A DNA stretch of 64,000 bases from contig CM035225.1 of the NCBI GenBank assembly GCA_020226215.1, positions 17,433,868 through 17,497,867 on the forward strand, read 5' to 3'. The notes beneath the pieces were generated by a model, which made no database searches, was not told the origin of the DNA, and saw nothing but the letters and a program-made list of their open reading frames with translations. The position numbers and the translations under genes are program-made. The DNA is from Sindora glabra (Eukaryota > Streptophyta > Magnoliopsida > Fabales > Fabaceae). Below are positions 34,055-45,693 of this stretch, piece by piece (position 1 is the stretch's first letter; every line of letters begins with the position of its first letter).

Positions 34055-36906
34055 CTTCTGTTCCTATGCAACTGACTTCTGTGAAAACTTTAAATGGGAC
34101 TAATCATGAGGACTGGGTGGAATCCTTGAGACTGTATCTTGTAGTCTCTAACCTTGATCTAGTTTTACGTGAAGAGGAATCGGAGATCAATCAGGAGTCA
34201 ACTCCTGCTCAAAGAGTCCATTATGAAAAATGGACTCATTCTAATAGAGTCTGTCTGATGGTGATAAAGTATACTATGGATAAGACCATTAGGCAAAGTA
34301 TTTCTGATAGTCAGAAGGTGAAAGCATTCCTGGATTCAGTGGCTGAAAAATATGTTAAATTTGATAAAGTTGAAAAAAGGCATTATTTGTCCTTATTGGA
34401 GAAGACTGTGTATGATAAAGTGAGTGGTGTTCGGGAGCATATAATGAAATTAGTGCATTATTACAGTCGATTGAAGAGTATGAATGTTGATCTGGGAGAT
34501 AGTTACTTGATTTGGCGAGCCCTGGAGTCGCTTCCTCCTCAATTTGATATGCTGAAAACATCTTACAACACTCAGAAGGGAGAATGGACTATTAACAAGA
34601 TGATTCTCATTGTGACCCAAGTAGAAGAGGATATGAAGAAGACAAAGATGCAAATGGCAAACTTCATCTCTCATGGTTCGAGTTCTGGACAAGTAAATGG
34701 GCCCTTCCAGAAGGATAATAAGGGGAAATCCCATCATGAAAGGAAGAAGAATGATATGAGGGAGCAACATCAAAAACCTAAGAAAGCCATGTTCAAAGGA
34801 AATTGTAAATTCTGCAAGAAGTATGAGCACAAAAGGGTAGACTGCTTCAAATTTAAGAAGTGGCTTGAAAAGAAAAAGAAAGGTAACCCTTTAGCTCTAG
34901 TTTGTTTTGAATCTAATAGTGTTGAAGTTCCTTTTAACACTTGGTGGCTGGATACTGGTGCCACTATCCATGTCACTAATTGCTTGCAGGCGCTGAGAAT
35001 CTGAGGAGGCCAAGTGAGGGTGAAACAGTTTTGAGATTAGGAAATGGAGACAAAGTACAAGTTCAACACATAGGAGTTGTTTCTTTACATCTGTCTACTG
35101 GTCATATTTTAGAATTGAAAAACGTTATTTTCGTACCTTCCATGAAAAGGAATTTGATTTCTATTACTTGTTTAGACCAAGATGGATATTCATGTTTATT
35201 TAGAAATAATAATTTTAAAATATATTACGACTCCTGTGTTGTTGGAACTGGTACTTTGAATAGTGGCTTATATAAAATTGATTTAGATAATACTTTTGAA
35301 ATTTCCATCAACTCAGTTGTTGGAAATAAAAGACCAAGATTAAATGAAACTTCTTCAATACTTTGGCATAGAAGATTAAGCCACATCTCCAAAGAAAGAA
35401 TGGAACGATTGATAAAAGAAGGAGTTTTACCTAATCTTGACTTCTCAGATTTCAGCATTTGAATAGACTGTATCAAAGGAAAATTAACAGCTAGAGCTAG
35501 AAAAGGGAAGAGGACTAGGAAAGAGAATATTTTGGTGTTAATCCATACTTATGTGTGTGGACCCATCTCACCCAGTGCAATGGGAGGCTTCAAGTATTTT
35601 ATCACCTTTACTGATGATTATTCAAGAATTGGATGGGTAGAACTTCTTTCTGAAAAGTCTGAAGCATTAGAAGCTTTCAAAAGGTTCAAGGTTGCAATTG
35701 AATTGAAACTGGGAAAGAAAATAAAATGTGTACACTCAGACAAAGGTGGTGAATTTTATGGCAAATATGATGAAACTGGAAGAAACCCTGGTCCTTTTGC
35801 AAAATATTTGCAAGAGTGTGGAATAAAAGCTAGTTATAATATGCCTGGCACACCAGAGCAGAATGGAATCGCAGAGCGGAGGAATAAAACACTCATGGAG
35901 ATGGTACAATGTATGATGACTCATTGCACTTTACCAGAATTTTTATGGGGTGATGCCTTGAGAACAGCTGCGTATGTGTTGAATCAAGTTCCAAGAAAAT
36001 CTGTACCAAAGACCCCATATGAGCTAATATATGGTAAGAAACCTAGCCTGAAACATTTTCATGTTTGGGGATGCAAAGCTGAAATTAGACCTTATAACCC
36101 ACATACTAAGAAGCTTGAAGCAAGAACAATTAGTGGATATTTCATTGGCTATTGTATTGGTTCAAGAGGAAGTAGGTTTTATTGCCCATCTCATTCATTG
36201 AGAGTTGTTGAATCTGATCGTGCTGTTTACTTCGAGGATGAATTGGACAGTGGGAGAAAATCACTTCAGATCTCCCTAGGAGAAGAACAAAGCAATGTTT
36301 CCCAAATACCTGATAAACATAATGTTGTTCCTCTGATAGTGCCTTCTGAAGAATCATCTCACATAGAACCACAAATTGATCCAGTCTAACCCATAATTGA
36401 ATCGATCTAATTAGTGAATGAACCAAATGAAGAAATTGAGGAAATTCCCCTGAGAAGATCACAAAGAACTCGGCGTCAGGCAATTTCAAATGATTACGTT
36501 GTTTATTTGCAATAACATGAGTTTGATGTGAATGACGATTCTGATCCTATTAACTTTTTAGAAGCTATTTCAAGTTCTACTTCCTCAGAATGGATTCATG
36601 CCATGGAGGACGAAATAAATTCAATGTATAAGAATAATGTATGGGATTTGGTAGAACTACCTGAAGGATGTAAACCAGTTGGTTGTAAGTGGATTTTTAA
36701 AACCAAACAAACTGCTAAAGGTGAAATTGAAAGATATAAAGCCAGATTGGTAGCTAAAGGTTACACACAGAAGGAACGAATTAATTATAAGGAGACCTTC
36801 TCACCAGTCTCGACCAAAGACTCATTTTGAGTTATAATGGCTTTGGTAGCTCATCTTGATCTCGAGCTATATCAAATGGATGTCAAGACTGCCTTCCTTA
36901 ATGGTA
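34055..36906 (+). pseudogene. Ty1/copia gag-pol, interrupted and cut by the assembly gap
   Basis: Gag (from 34055, first internal Met at 34066) has a UBN2-type capsid region and a CCHC knuckle, CKFCKKYEHKRVDC. Protease follows (WWLDTGATIHVT, about 34940). After a frameshift near 34990 come the GAG-pre-integrase zone (ILWHRRLSHIS, about 35360), the integrase core with D-D-E landmarks ([23 protein letters not shown]) and the start of reverse transcriptase (NNVWDLVELP, YKARLVAKGYTQ, YQMDVKTAFLNG). The domain order PR-INT-RT defines Ty1/copia. Damage is light: one frameshift and stops near 35460, 36388, 36513 and 36828. The palm active site (YVDD), RNase H and 3' LTR are absent because the sequence runs into N. 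It was probably a fairly recent copy. Confidence 0.9.
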
Positions 36907-37006
36907 NNNNNNNNNNNNNNNNNNNNNNNNNNNNNNNNNNNNNNNNNNNNNNNNNNNNNNNNNNNNNNNNNNNNNNNNNNNNNNNNNNNNNNNNNNNNNN
37001 NNNNNN
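36907..37006. other. Assembly gap (100 N)
   Basis: Exactly 100 N, a conventional placeholder for a gap of unknown size. It joins copia reverse transcriptase on the left to a truncated Athila LTR on the right; about 92 bases of that LTR's edge are missing relative to the other LTR. Confidence 0.99.
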
Positions 37007-38386
37007 GAATCTCAAGTAAATTATCTAGGCGGATCAATTGAGAGTGTGAATTAAGAATAAATGCAAAACAAAGCTTAACTATCAAAATAAGGTTTGATTC
37101 AATGGAATAAAAGTGTACTTAGCTTAAGGATCCCTTGTACATTTCATTATGGAATGAATTCACTTCTCTAACTTGATTTACTGTTAATTATGATTGCTGG
37201 ATTACCAAAATTAAGCTATACCTCATTGCAAGGCTACTAGCTACTAACCAAAGATTAAGTGCCCAGAATTACTCTAGTAATCACTCATCTAGGTTGCATT
37301 AACTTACTTAGAATCCATTCTTGGACATTTCATCCTGTGCAAAAGAATACAATCAGCTTAATTTCTAAGTCTAATTGATATCCCCAATATCATGCAAGAT
37401 CCGATTAATCAATTGGTCATTTCAACCTAGAATCAATTAACCATAACACAAATCCAATATCCGGATATATTAGCTTGTTCCAGACAAAACAACAAAATCA
37501 AATCATAATTCACAGTAAATCAAGCTAGATTATATAAAATTCAGTTCCATAACTCCATGAACAAGTTCACCTAAGCTAAGCACAAAGGTTTAGTGTGAGA
37601 ACATTACAAGATCAGAAGAAAAGAAAACAGAGAGGGAAGTCAAACAATCCATGAAGATCTACAAATTTCTTGCTTGATTCTTCAATTCCTTGCTTGAATC
37701 CGCGTTAGAAGGCGCCTTTGGTGAGTTTTAGTCTCTCCTAGGGCTTCTCCCAGCAGCTCTCCTGTTGTTAATTCTCAGTTTCTCCTCTCCCCCTGCAAGA
37801 TCTCGCGCAAAACTTATATTTTTGATGTACACGGGGTCCAACACGGCCCGTGTTGTACCCCGTGTTTCTCAGCGAAAGTTTGAGCAGCAAGAAACACGTT
37901 GTGTGACACGCCCCGTGTTCTCTAAGAATTGTCAAACAGTAATGTACACGGGTAGTACACGGCCCATGTTCTACCCCGTGTTCTTCAACGAAGACTGATC
38001 AGCATATTACACGGGGTGTGACACCCCCGTGTTCTTCAGGAGCGAATGGCAGAAAATATACACGGGTTTGACACGGCCCGTGTTCAAACCCGTGTTCTTC
38101 TCTGGATGACTCAGTGAAGTCTCGAAGCAGTCCTGAACGAAACACGGCCCTGAACACGGGGTTCAACACGGCCCGTGTTCTTTGTTGAGTGAACAATCTT
38201 GCTCCAATGCTTCATGATTTGAATGGTTTTGCCTCTGAATTCTTTTCTAATGCTCATATGTGTCATTTCATGACCTGAAAACAAAATATAGAGCATCTAA
38301 GTGTCCTTTTCAATTAATTTGCACAAAATACTAAGTAAATAAGTGGATGAAACACATAGAATTTAGGTGTATTTGTGCACTTATCA
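37007..38386 (-). mobile_element. Athila 3' LTR (truncated by gap)
   Basis: It matches 48776-50163 nearly base for base, with scattered substitutions and small indels. On the minus strand it starts TGATAAGTGCACAAATAC; its far end is lost in the N gap. It includes the ACACGG palindrome array at 37829-38180. Confidence 0.9.
37829..38180. repeat. ACACGG...CCGTGT palindrome array in the 3' LTR
   Basis: About six units. A full unit reads ACACGGGG-n-ACACGGCCCGTGT-n-CCCCGTGT, which is a nested palindrome, and the spacers between units are unrelated. Units start near 37829, 37890, 37943, 38009, 38059 and 38140. The other LTR carries the same array at 49604-49957. Confidence 0.85.
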
Positions 38387-38400
38387 ATTCCCCCACACTT
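38387..38400 (-). other. Polypurine tract of the Athila element
   Basis: On the minus strand AAGTGTGGGGGAAT directly precedes the LTR start TGATAAG. Its place and composition are those of the primer for plus-strand DNA synthesis. Confidence 0.75.
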
Positions 38401-40306
38401 GAATCTTGCTCGTCCTCGAGCAAGGAAGTAAAAGAACAAGAAAATCTACTCCAATTTTATTCACTTCTTTTTCTTCTTTTCTTTCTTCTTCTCTTTTTTT
38501 TATTTATAATCAGGCAATCATTCAACAAATCAAAGATTAGGATCAAGTCATGCCAAGAAACTAAATGAAAATAAAGCAACTAAACAAGTCAATTCTCAGC
38601 ATAGAAGCAAAAGAGAATAGCCTCACAGGTAAAGTGTTTACTCTCACTCTCAAAACAAGGCTTGTGTATACTCTCAAGTCAATCAACTCATGACTTAATG
38701 CTACCATATGCTTGCACAAACTCTAATCTCCACTACTATAATGTAAAATGCATGCAAATCAGAGGACTTTATTAGGGAAAAAGGGTGAGGATAGTGGGAA
38801 GGAACATCAAGGGGTGAAAAGTGATAGAACCCTGAGTTTGAAGGAAGAAGACACATTGGTCATGAATTTGACCATTGTCAAGTTCCATTACTCAGCTTGA
38901 TAGCTTGCTTCCACCCTTGCTTCAACCTCCATTCTTCTCCTTTTGATTTTCATTATTTCATTCATCATCATTTTTTTTATACAAATAAATCAGCAAACAC
39001 AACATTTTTTTTTATTCATTCATAACAAGCTTTTCTTCCTTTTCTTCTTCCCAGATTATTTAATTGACACCATTTTTTTTATGGTGATTTGTTACCTTCT
39101 TTTTTTTTTATTTGTTTGATTGTTTCTTTTTCTTTTTCTTCTCTTTTTTTTTATTTAACAACCAAAGTTGTACATCAACTTATCCAACTAGCAACACTAA
39201 GTAAGGACCTCAAAAATAGCCAAACTTATAAAATGTGTCTAAGTTCCTTCAAACTCTAAGGTTCAAGTTCACCTTGGGCAGTAGCTTGGGATGTACATGG
39301 TATGGCTAGGCTAGAATGAGGGTCCAAAGCTCAAAGTGGCTAACTAGGGGAAAAGTTTTAGGGAAAATTAAAGAAAAGGATTCAAATAGGCCAAACAAAT
39401 AAAAAGAAGGGTAAAGAAACATGGCCTCATCATATTTGACATGCAAAATACATAAAATGTAGCCTCAGAGAAAATGCAAGTTCTAGAGCACAAAGACAAG
39501 AGTGATGACATAATCCCTCAAGAAGAAAAATGAGCTTTAATTTGTAATGAGAAAATAGCTCAAAAGGCTCAAATCTCACAAGGGTCAATTATGCTCATTG
39601 CTCTTAGCTTCAAGCTTTAAATTTTCCTTATCAAATTGCCAAATATTCATTAAAGAAGCAAGGCATGAATCAATCACTTTATTCAATGAATTGCCTTACA
39701 TTTTTTTTTATTATTATTATTATTATTATTTTCATCATTTCATCATTTTTTTATATATATCATTGAAATTGGAGCAAATTTCAGTACTCTAAATCATTCA
39801 AGCAAGTTCAAGTGCAAAGCATTGCAAAACACTGCTCCCCCACACTTAAAAGTGGACATTGTCCTCAATGTACAAAATAGTAAATGGGAAAAGAGACAGA
39901 AAACAGTTGGGGAACTGAAACTTCCCTGACATGCGGATTATGGTTGTCCAGTAAATCGCAGGGAGATCCAGAAGGATAGACGAGGTAGGAGAGAGAGAGA
40001 GAGAACCGGTAATCTAAAAGAAAGAAAATACAATACTGGAAAAGAAATGCTGTTAGTTATTATAGATATTAACATCAAGATGCAAGAAAATAAAAGAGAA
40101 GAAAGTAATATAATAAAGAGTAAAACAAAGTGCATAGTTAATATATGTACAGACCAGATAAATGGGGATAGATATGAAGAATAAGTAAAAAGAAAAAAGA
40201 ATAGCTAAATAAAAAGTGCAGTAATCAATCTAAACTACTGGGTAGGGGATCCGGGTCAGCAGGGGAGGAAGGGTGGAATAGGTGGAACAGGGGTTCCACC
40301 ATGCCT
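38401..40306 (-). other. Athila 3' untranslated region
   Basis: Non-coding, about 1.9 kb. On the plus strand it has long T/C-rich runs (38455-38510, 38965-39150) and a TTATTATTA run near 39710, so the transcript would be purine-rich. No ORF of interest. CCCCCACACTT occurs at 38390 and a similar CTCCCCCACACTT at about 39834, suggesting a second, internal copy of the polypurine-tract sequence. Confidence 0.5.
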
Positions 40307-41431
40307 CTATGTGCCTGGAGCGCCTGTCCAAGTCATCATAGAGTCCCTCGATCCGCGTCTGACGCTCGGTATCAGACGGAGCTCCGCCAAGATCTGCTGC
40401 TGGCCAGAGAGGATGTCTCTGAAATATGCCTCATGTGGAACTCTGCTCCCGGTGGAAGAAGAAGGACCAACATCAGGAGCTGTGTTATCGCCTGGAATAT
40501 GCTGCTGCTGCTCCTCCTGGGGCTGCTGCTGCTGCTGCACTACCGGCTGGATCCCCATGGCTATAAGAATGCCCCTTCGAAGGGGTGCCATGTGTGATAC
40601 TATGGTCAGAGAACCATAAGGCCGGTCGAAGACTCCTAACCGTCTGGCTAGTCGAGTGATGTATGGGCCAGCAGCTATACTACCAACTCTCCTATCCATG
40701 GCCTGGGCTGAGAAAAAGTGAGCAAATGCTCCTCCAATGTGGATAGGCACCCTCTCAATCATGCTGTAGAGGAATAGAATATCAGAGGTGCTCACAACTC
40801 CATGACTGTGCCCCGTCCACTCAGAGTATGACTGAAAATGGAGTGAAGGACTCTCCAGGAAACCTTCCTAAGGCTAGACGCCTTACTCTTGGCGGGATCA
40901 TATGTATGTCCAGTGGCAATGTCGGTCCACACCCGCCACTCCTGGGTCCCGTGGGGCAGTCCGACCAGCATGTCCTGGTACTCCAGTAGTCACAAACTCC
41001 AAAGAATAGAGTCCCAGGCGAACAGACAGCTGGGTCACACTCATAGAGTAAGCAACGCCTCCAAGCCTGAACTGAACTGTATCAGGTGAGTCCACCGTCC
41101 CAAAATACCTCTCTAAATAGAATGTGCTGAGAAACTCTAGGGTGAGCTTCCTGTAGGTGGGCTCTCTAATCTCAAAGAAGGTTTCCCAAGCTCCCACACT
41201 TATAAGCTCACGTATCTCTTCCTCTAGTCCAAACTCCCTCAACACTCCCCAGTCTAAGAATCTCCCTTCTACAATTGGCTTGTCCTTATGTCTATCATAG
41301 GCTTGGATGTAAGCCTCTTCAGTGAAATCTAAGAAGGGGTGTGAAGGTCCTCTAGACGATGTCCCTCTAGATGTACTACCTTTGGTAGTCTTTCTCGCAG
41401 TGGTCTTTTGTCTTTTAGACATTATCTGCAA
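40307..41431 (-). pseudogene. Athila env-position ORF (Athila ORF-1 / plant transposon-protein type)
   Basis: Two frame-compatible pieces, 41431-40898 and 40795-40307, joined across about 100 bases that contain frameshifts and stops. The first starts MQIMSKRQKTTARKTT (basic) and contains FTEEAYIQAYDRHKDKP and FLSTFYLERYFG, followed by a Ser-Val-rich zone (YSMSVTQLSVRLGLY). The second starts MSTSDILFLYSMIERVPIH and has a Gln-rich stretch (QPVVQQQQQPQEEQQQ) near its C-terminus. Proteins of this kind are typical of the region between integrase and the 3' LTR in Athila elements. Their function is unknown, and I see no clear signal peptide or fusion-type membrane segment. Non-functional as it stands. 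Confidence 0.7.
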
Positions 41432-42380
41432 AGGGAATTAACAAATTGAGAAAGTGTATACCAGCCAGCAGCAAATTCCAAGAACAAAAATTCAGCAATA
41501 GCTAACATCCAATTATTCAATGTTCAATCAATCAATCTCATGTTTATTAATAGTGGCCAAGTCAGTAGATTTAAATGCAATAGATCAGCATGTATTTTCA
41601 ATCATCCAATATCAACTGAAAAACAAGTTAAAGTTCAATGCCATGAAAGCAATGAGTGGTCATGTCAATAAGGCAAAGTAGGCAATAAGGCATTCAAGCA
41701 GTAAACCTCAAAGACTTGCAATCCAAGTAATCAAAGAATTCCAATTCAAAGAGTTAAAGATTCAATACACATAAGCAATCCATTAATCAACATCCAATCT
41801 GTGGAGTTTAATGAATATCAAGGTCAATTAATCAAACTCATCCATCAATTCAACAGGACAAGTCCTATGAATGAAAGATTCAAACTCAATTCATCAATGT
41901 AAGATTCTATTTTGATCAATTAATCATCAAAGAAGCAAATTTAATCAAGAAAACTAGTGAATGCCCGTGAACATTGCTTTGTAAAGTCATTCAATCAACC
42001 TATCAAACATCAATTTCAAAGGATTTCAACATTCCTATGAATTCTAACATGTAATGGAAGTTAATAATCATTAGAAATATCAATAAACTCCAAGGATTTC
42101 AAAGGAAATGCACTAACCTCGTGAGATGATGAACAAAAACCCTAGTTCGTGTTGAAATGAGAAGAGGGATCCAAATCACAGCTTTTCAACCGATTAAATC
42201 GCAAATCAATTAGCTAAACAACCTCAAATGGCAAAATGAAACACTTTGATCGGTGTATTTTGGCAGTATGGAGTGCGAAAATGCAAGGAGAGAGGTTAGG
42301 GGTGCGAGTAAGAAGGAGAAAATGGGGGAAAACCTGGAAAAATCTGGGTTTTTGACGATTAAAAGCTCCCTCGCATAGGA
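41432..42380 (-). other. Spacer upstream of the Athila env-position ORF
   Basis: Non-coding. The plus strand has many ATCAATCAA/AATTCAA words. It lies between the palindrome array and the env-position ORF and would be the leader of any separate transcript for that ORF. Confidence 0.4.
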
Positions 42381-42909
42381 ACACGGGGTTAAACACGACC
42401 TGTAGTACCCGTGTTTCTGCGCGATGAGTGTTCTGGGTTTCGCGACTTACACGGGGTCTGACATACCCCGTGTTATCTCCCTGTTTCTTCTGAAACATGT
42501 TAACAATCCTCGCAAATGTACACGGGATCAAACACAACCCGTGTTCTGTCCCGTGTTTCTCTCTGGATTAGACTTAACAAAATGCGTAATAGAACACGGG
42601 GGTAAACACGATCCGTGTTGTACCCGTGTTTCTTTCTGGAAGGCTCAAGTTTAAAAACTCTCATCAGTGGTTCAACCAGAGAGGTACACGGGGTGTGACA
42701 CGGTCCTGTTCAACACGTGTATCTCTCTGATCCTCCATGAAAATCATAAAGTTTTTACAAGAATCAGACAGTGAGGAACACGGGGCTTAGCACGGTATGT
42801 GTTCGACACCGTGTTTCTCACTGGACTGCGTTGAAAATCACAAGTTCTTTAAAATTGGCCAGACAGTGAGGTACATGGGTAGTACACGGCCGTGTTCTAC
42901 ACCGTGTAT
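42381..42909. repeat. ACACGG...CCGTGT palindrome array, internal
   Basis: Seven units of the same nested palindrome found in the LTR, starting near 42381, 42450, 42520, 42594, 42685, 42778 and 42872 (spacing about 70-94). The arms are more diverged than in the LTR. It sits between integrase and the env-position ORF. Confidence 0.8.
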
Positions 42910-43232
42910 CTCACTGGACTGCGTTTTGAGCCCTCTGTGTAAGAAAACAGACAACAATCATGAATTCATGCCTAATCTACCTCAAAGACAAAGTCCACAT
43001 GCAAAAATGAGCATTCAACATCAACACTTAATGACTTAAATTCCTCCACTACTCAGAAACTCAAATTGAAAAGTAGAAAACTAAGAATTAAAAGGCAAGA
43101 AAATAGAAAAACAAGCTTGGGTTGCCTCCCAAGAAGCGCTTGTTTAAGGTCATAAGCTCGACCCCTTTTCTTTATTAGTCTGGTGCTTCCATTATTGGTG
43201 GCCCAGCAACATACTTCTTCAATCTTTGGCCA

Positions 43233-45669
43233 TTAACCTTGAAGTTGCCGGTGCCTTCGCTCCAAATCTCCACAGCTCCAAATGGATATACCTTCTTCAC
43301 AAGATACGGTCCAGTCCATCTTGTCTTTAACTTCCTGGAAATAGCTTGAATCTCGAACTGAACAAGAGCACCGAGTCGCCTTCTTGAAATTCCCTTCTAA
43401 GATTCGCTTGTCATGCCAAGCCTTTGTTCTTTCTTTATAGATTTTAGCATTATCATAAGCTTCATTCCTCAATTCTTCAAGCTCAAGAAGTTGGAGCTTT
43501 CTCTTCTCTCTAGCAGATTGTAAGTCGAAGTTGAGCAACTTGATTGCCCAATACGCCTTGTGTTCCATCTCTACTGGTAAGTGACAGTTCTTCCCATAGA
43601 TGAGCCTAAATGGTGCCATTCCAATTGGAGTTTTAAAGGCAGTTCTATAAGCCCATAAAGCATCATCCAACTTGAGTGCCCAATTCTTCCTTGATCTAGA
43701 CACTGTCTTTTCCAAGATGGACTTAATTTCTCTGTTGGAAAGCTCAACTTGCCCACTGGTTTGAGGATGATATGGAGTAGAAATCTTATGGGTTACTCCA
43801 TACCCTTCAAGAGCGACTGAAACTGATGAGCAATGAAATGAGACCCTCCATCACTTATGACAGCTCTAGGGATTCCAAACCTAGGGAATAACACCTTCTT
43901 GAAAAATTGAACTACAGCCTTGGCATCACAAGTTCGAGTGGCAATTGCTTCCACCCATTTGGAGACATAGTCAACTGCCACAAGGATGTAGCTGTTGCTG
44001 CAAGAAGGTGGGAATGGTCCCATGAAGTCAATTCCCCAAACATCAAATATTTCAACCTCCAGAATGTTATTCAAGGGCATCTCATGTCTCTTTGATATGT
44101 TCCCAACCCTTTGGCATTGGTCACAAGAAGTGACATATTGATGAACATCTCTAAAAAGAGTCGGCCAATAAAATCCTGCCTGGGCAATCTTTGCAGCAGT
44201 TCTTGAAGCACCAAAATGTCCTCCATATGGAGAGGAATGACAGTGGAACAAGATACTTGCAATTTCCTCCTCAGGCACATATCTTCTAAATAGGCCATCA
44301 GCACATCTCCTAAAGAGAAGGGGCTCATCCCAAAAGTAGTGCTTTGCCTCAGCTAGAAACTTCTTCTTCTTTTGATACCCCGCATCCGGAGGCAAAACTC
44401 CACTCACAATGTAGTTCACATAATCAGCAAACCAAGGGACGGTGGAAGAAGAGACAGCCAACAAATAATCATCAGGCAGGGCATCATTGATTGGCATGTC
44501 CTTATCTTCCTCATCTCCTAATTCTTGCTTCAGCCTTGAGAGATGATCAGCTACAACATTCTCGGTTCCCTTCTTATCTCGAATTTCCAGATCGAATTCT
44601 TGCAGCAAAAGAATCCATCTGATGAGACGAGGTTTAGCTTCCTTCTTGCTTAGAAGGTACCGGATGGCTGCATGATCTGTGAAAACAATCACCTTTGAGT
44701 CCACCAAGTAAGATCTGAACTTATCAATTGCATATACCACTGCAAGAAGTTCCTTTTCGGTGGTGGCATAATTCAATTGAGCTTCATCAAGAGTCTTGCT
44801 TGCATAATAAATTGCATGAACCTTTCTGTCCTTTCTTTGGCCAAGCACCGCTCCTATTGCATAATCACTAGCATCGCACATCACCTCAAAAGGTAAATTC
44901 CAATCCGGTGCTTGCATAATTGGGGCAAATCAAAGCTTTCTTTAACCTGCAAAAGGCATCCAAACAATCTTGATCAAAATCAAAAGGAACATCTTTAGCT
45001 AGTAAGTTAGTCAATGGTTTAGCTATTTTAGAGAAATCTTTAATGAAACGTCGGTAGAAACCGGCATGTCCGAAAACTCCTCACTCCCTTGACAGAATTT
45101 GGGGGAGGCAATTTCTCTATAATGTCCACTTTGGCCTTATCCACTTCAATCCCATTCTCAGATACTTGATGGCCAAGGACAATCCCTTCTCTTACCATAA
45201 AATGGCATTTCTCCCAATTGAGAACAGATTTACCTCTTCACATCTCTGCAAAACTTGAGATAAATTGGTTAAACAGTTATCAAAGGAAGTGCCATATACA
45301 GAAAAATCATCCATAAAAACTTCCATGATATTTTCAATGAATTCAGAAAAGATTGCCATCATACAACGCTGAAAAGTAGCTGGAGCATTGCACAGACCAA
45401 AAGGCATTCTTCTATATGCAAATGTGCCATAAGGACGTAAATGTGGTCTTTTCCTGATCATTTGGATGGATAGGAATTTGGAAGAAACCAGAATAGCCAT
45501 CCAAATAACAGAAATGTGAATGCTTAGCTAATCTTTCTAAAGTTTGATCAATGAAGGGAAGGGGGAAATGGTCCTTCCGGGTTGCCTTATTCAATTTCCT
45601 ATAGTCAATGCACATTCTCCAACCCGTAACAGTCCTAGTGGGAATTAGCTCATTGTTTTCATTTTTCAC
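43233..45669 (-). pseudogene. Athila pol: reverse transcriptase, RNase H, integrase
   Basis: Reverse transcriptase at 45669-45192 in two overlapping frames: WRMCIDYRKLNKATRKDHFP, FCYLDGYSGF, PFGLCNAPATFQRCM and the active site VFMDDFSVYG. RNase H is near 44900-44650 ([32 protein letters not shown]). The integrase zinc finger H-H-C-C is near 44255-44100 ([12 protein letters not shown] ... CDQCQRVGN) and its core near 44040-43810 ([23 protein letters not shown]). The last core and C-terminal part runs from 43715 ([19 protein letters not shown]). The order PR-RT-RH-INT defines Ty3/gypsy. Catalytic motifs are preserved, but at least four frame changes (near 45690, 45470, 44920-45190 and 43790) prevent one polyprotein. 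Confidence 0.9.
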
Positions 45670-45693
45670 TACAGTTAGCCCCTTTCTTAGGCA

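Noticed and set aside
36837..37085. Open frames containing runs of undefined residues
   Set aside because: They read through the 100 N gap and join two different elements.
37829..38180. Array of spaced palindromes resembling a CRISPR array
   Set aside because: The array is in a plant retrotransposon LTR, repeats are nested palindromes of variable length and spacing, and no cas genes are present.
40301..40619. Plus-strand frames near 40.3-40.6 kb
   Set aside because: Shadows of the minus-strand Athila env-position ORF; the Leu/Cys-rich zones mirror its Gln-rich stretch.
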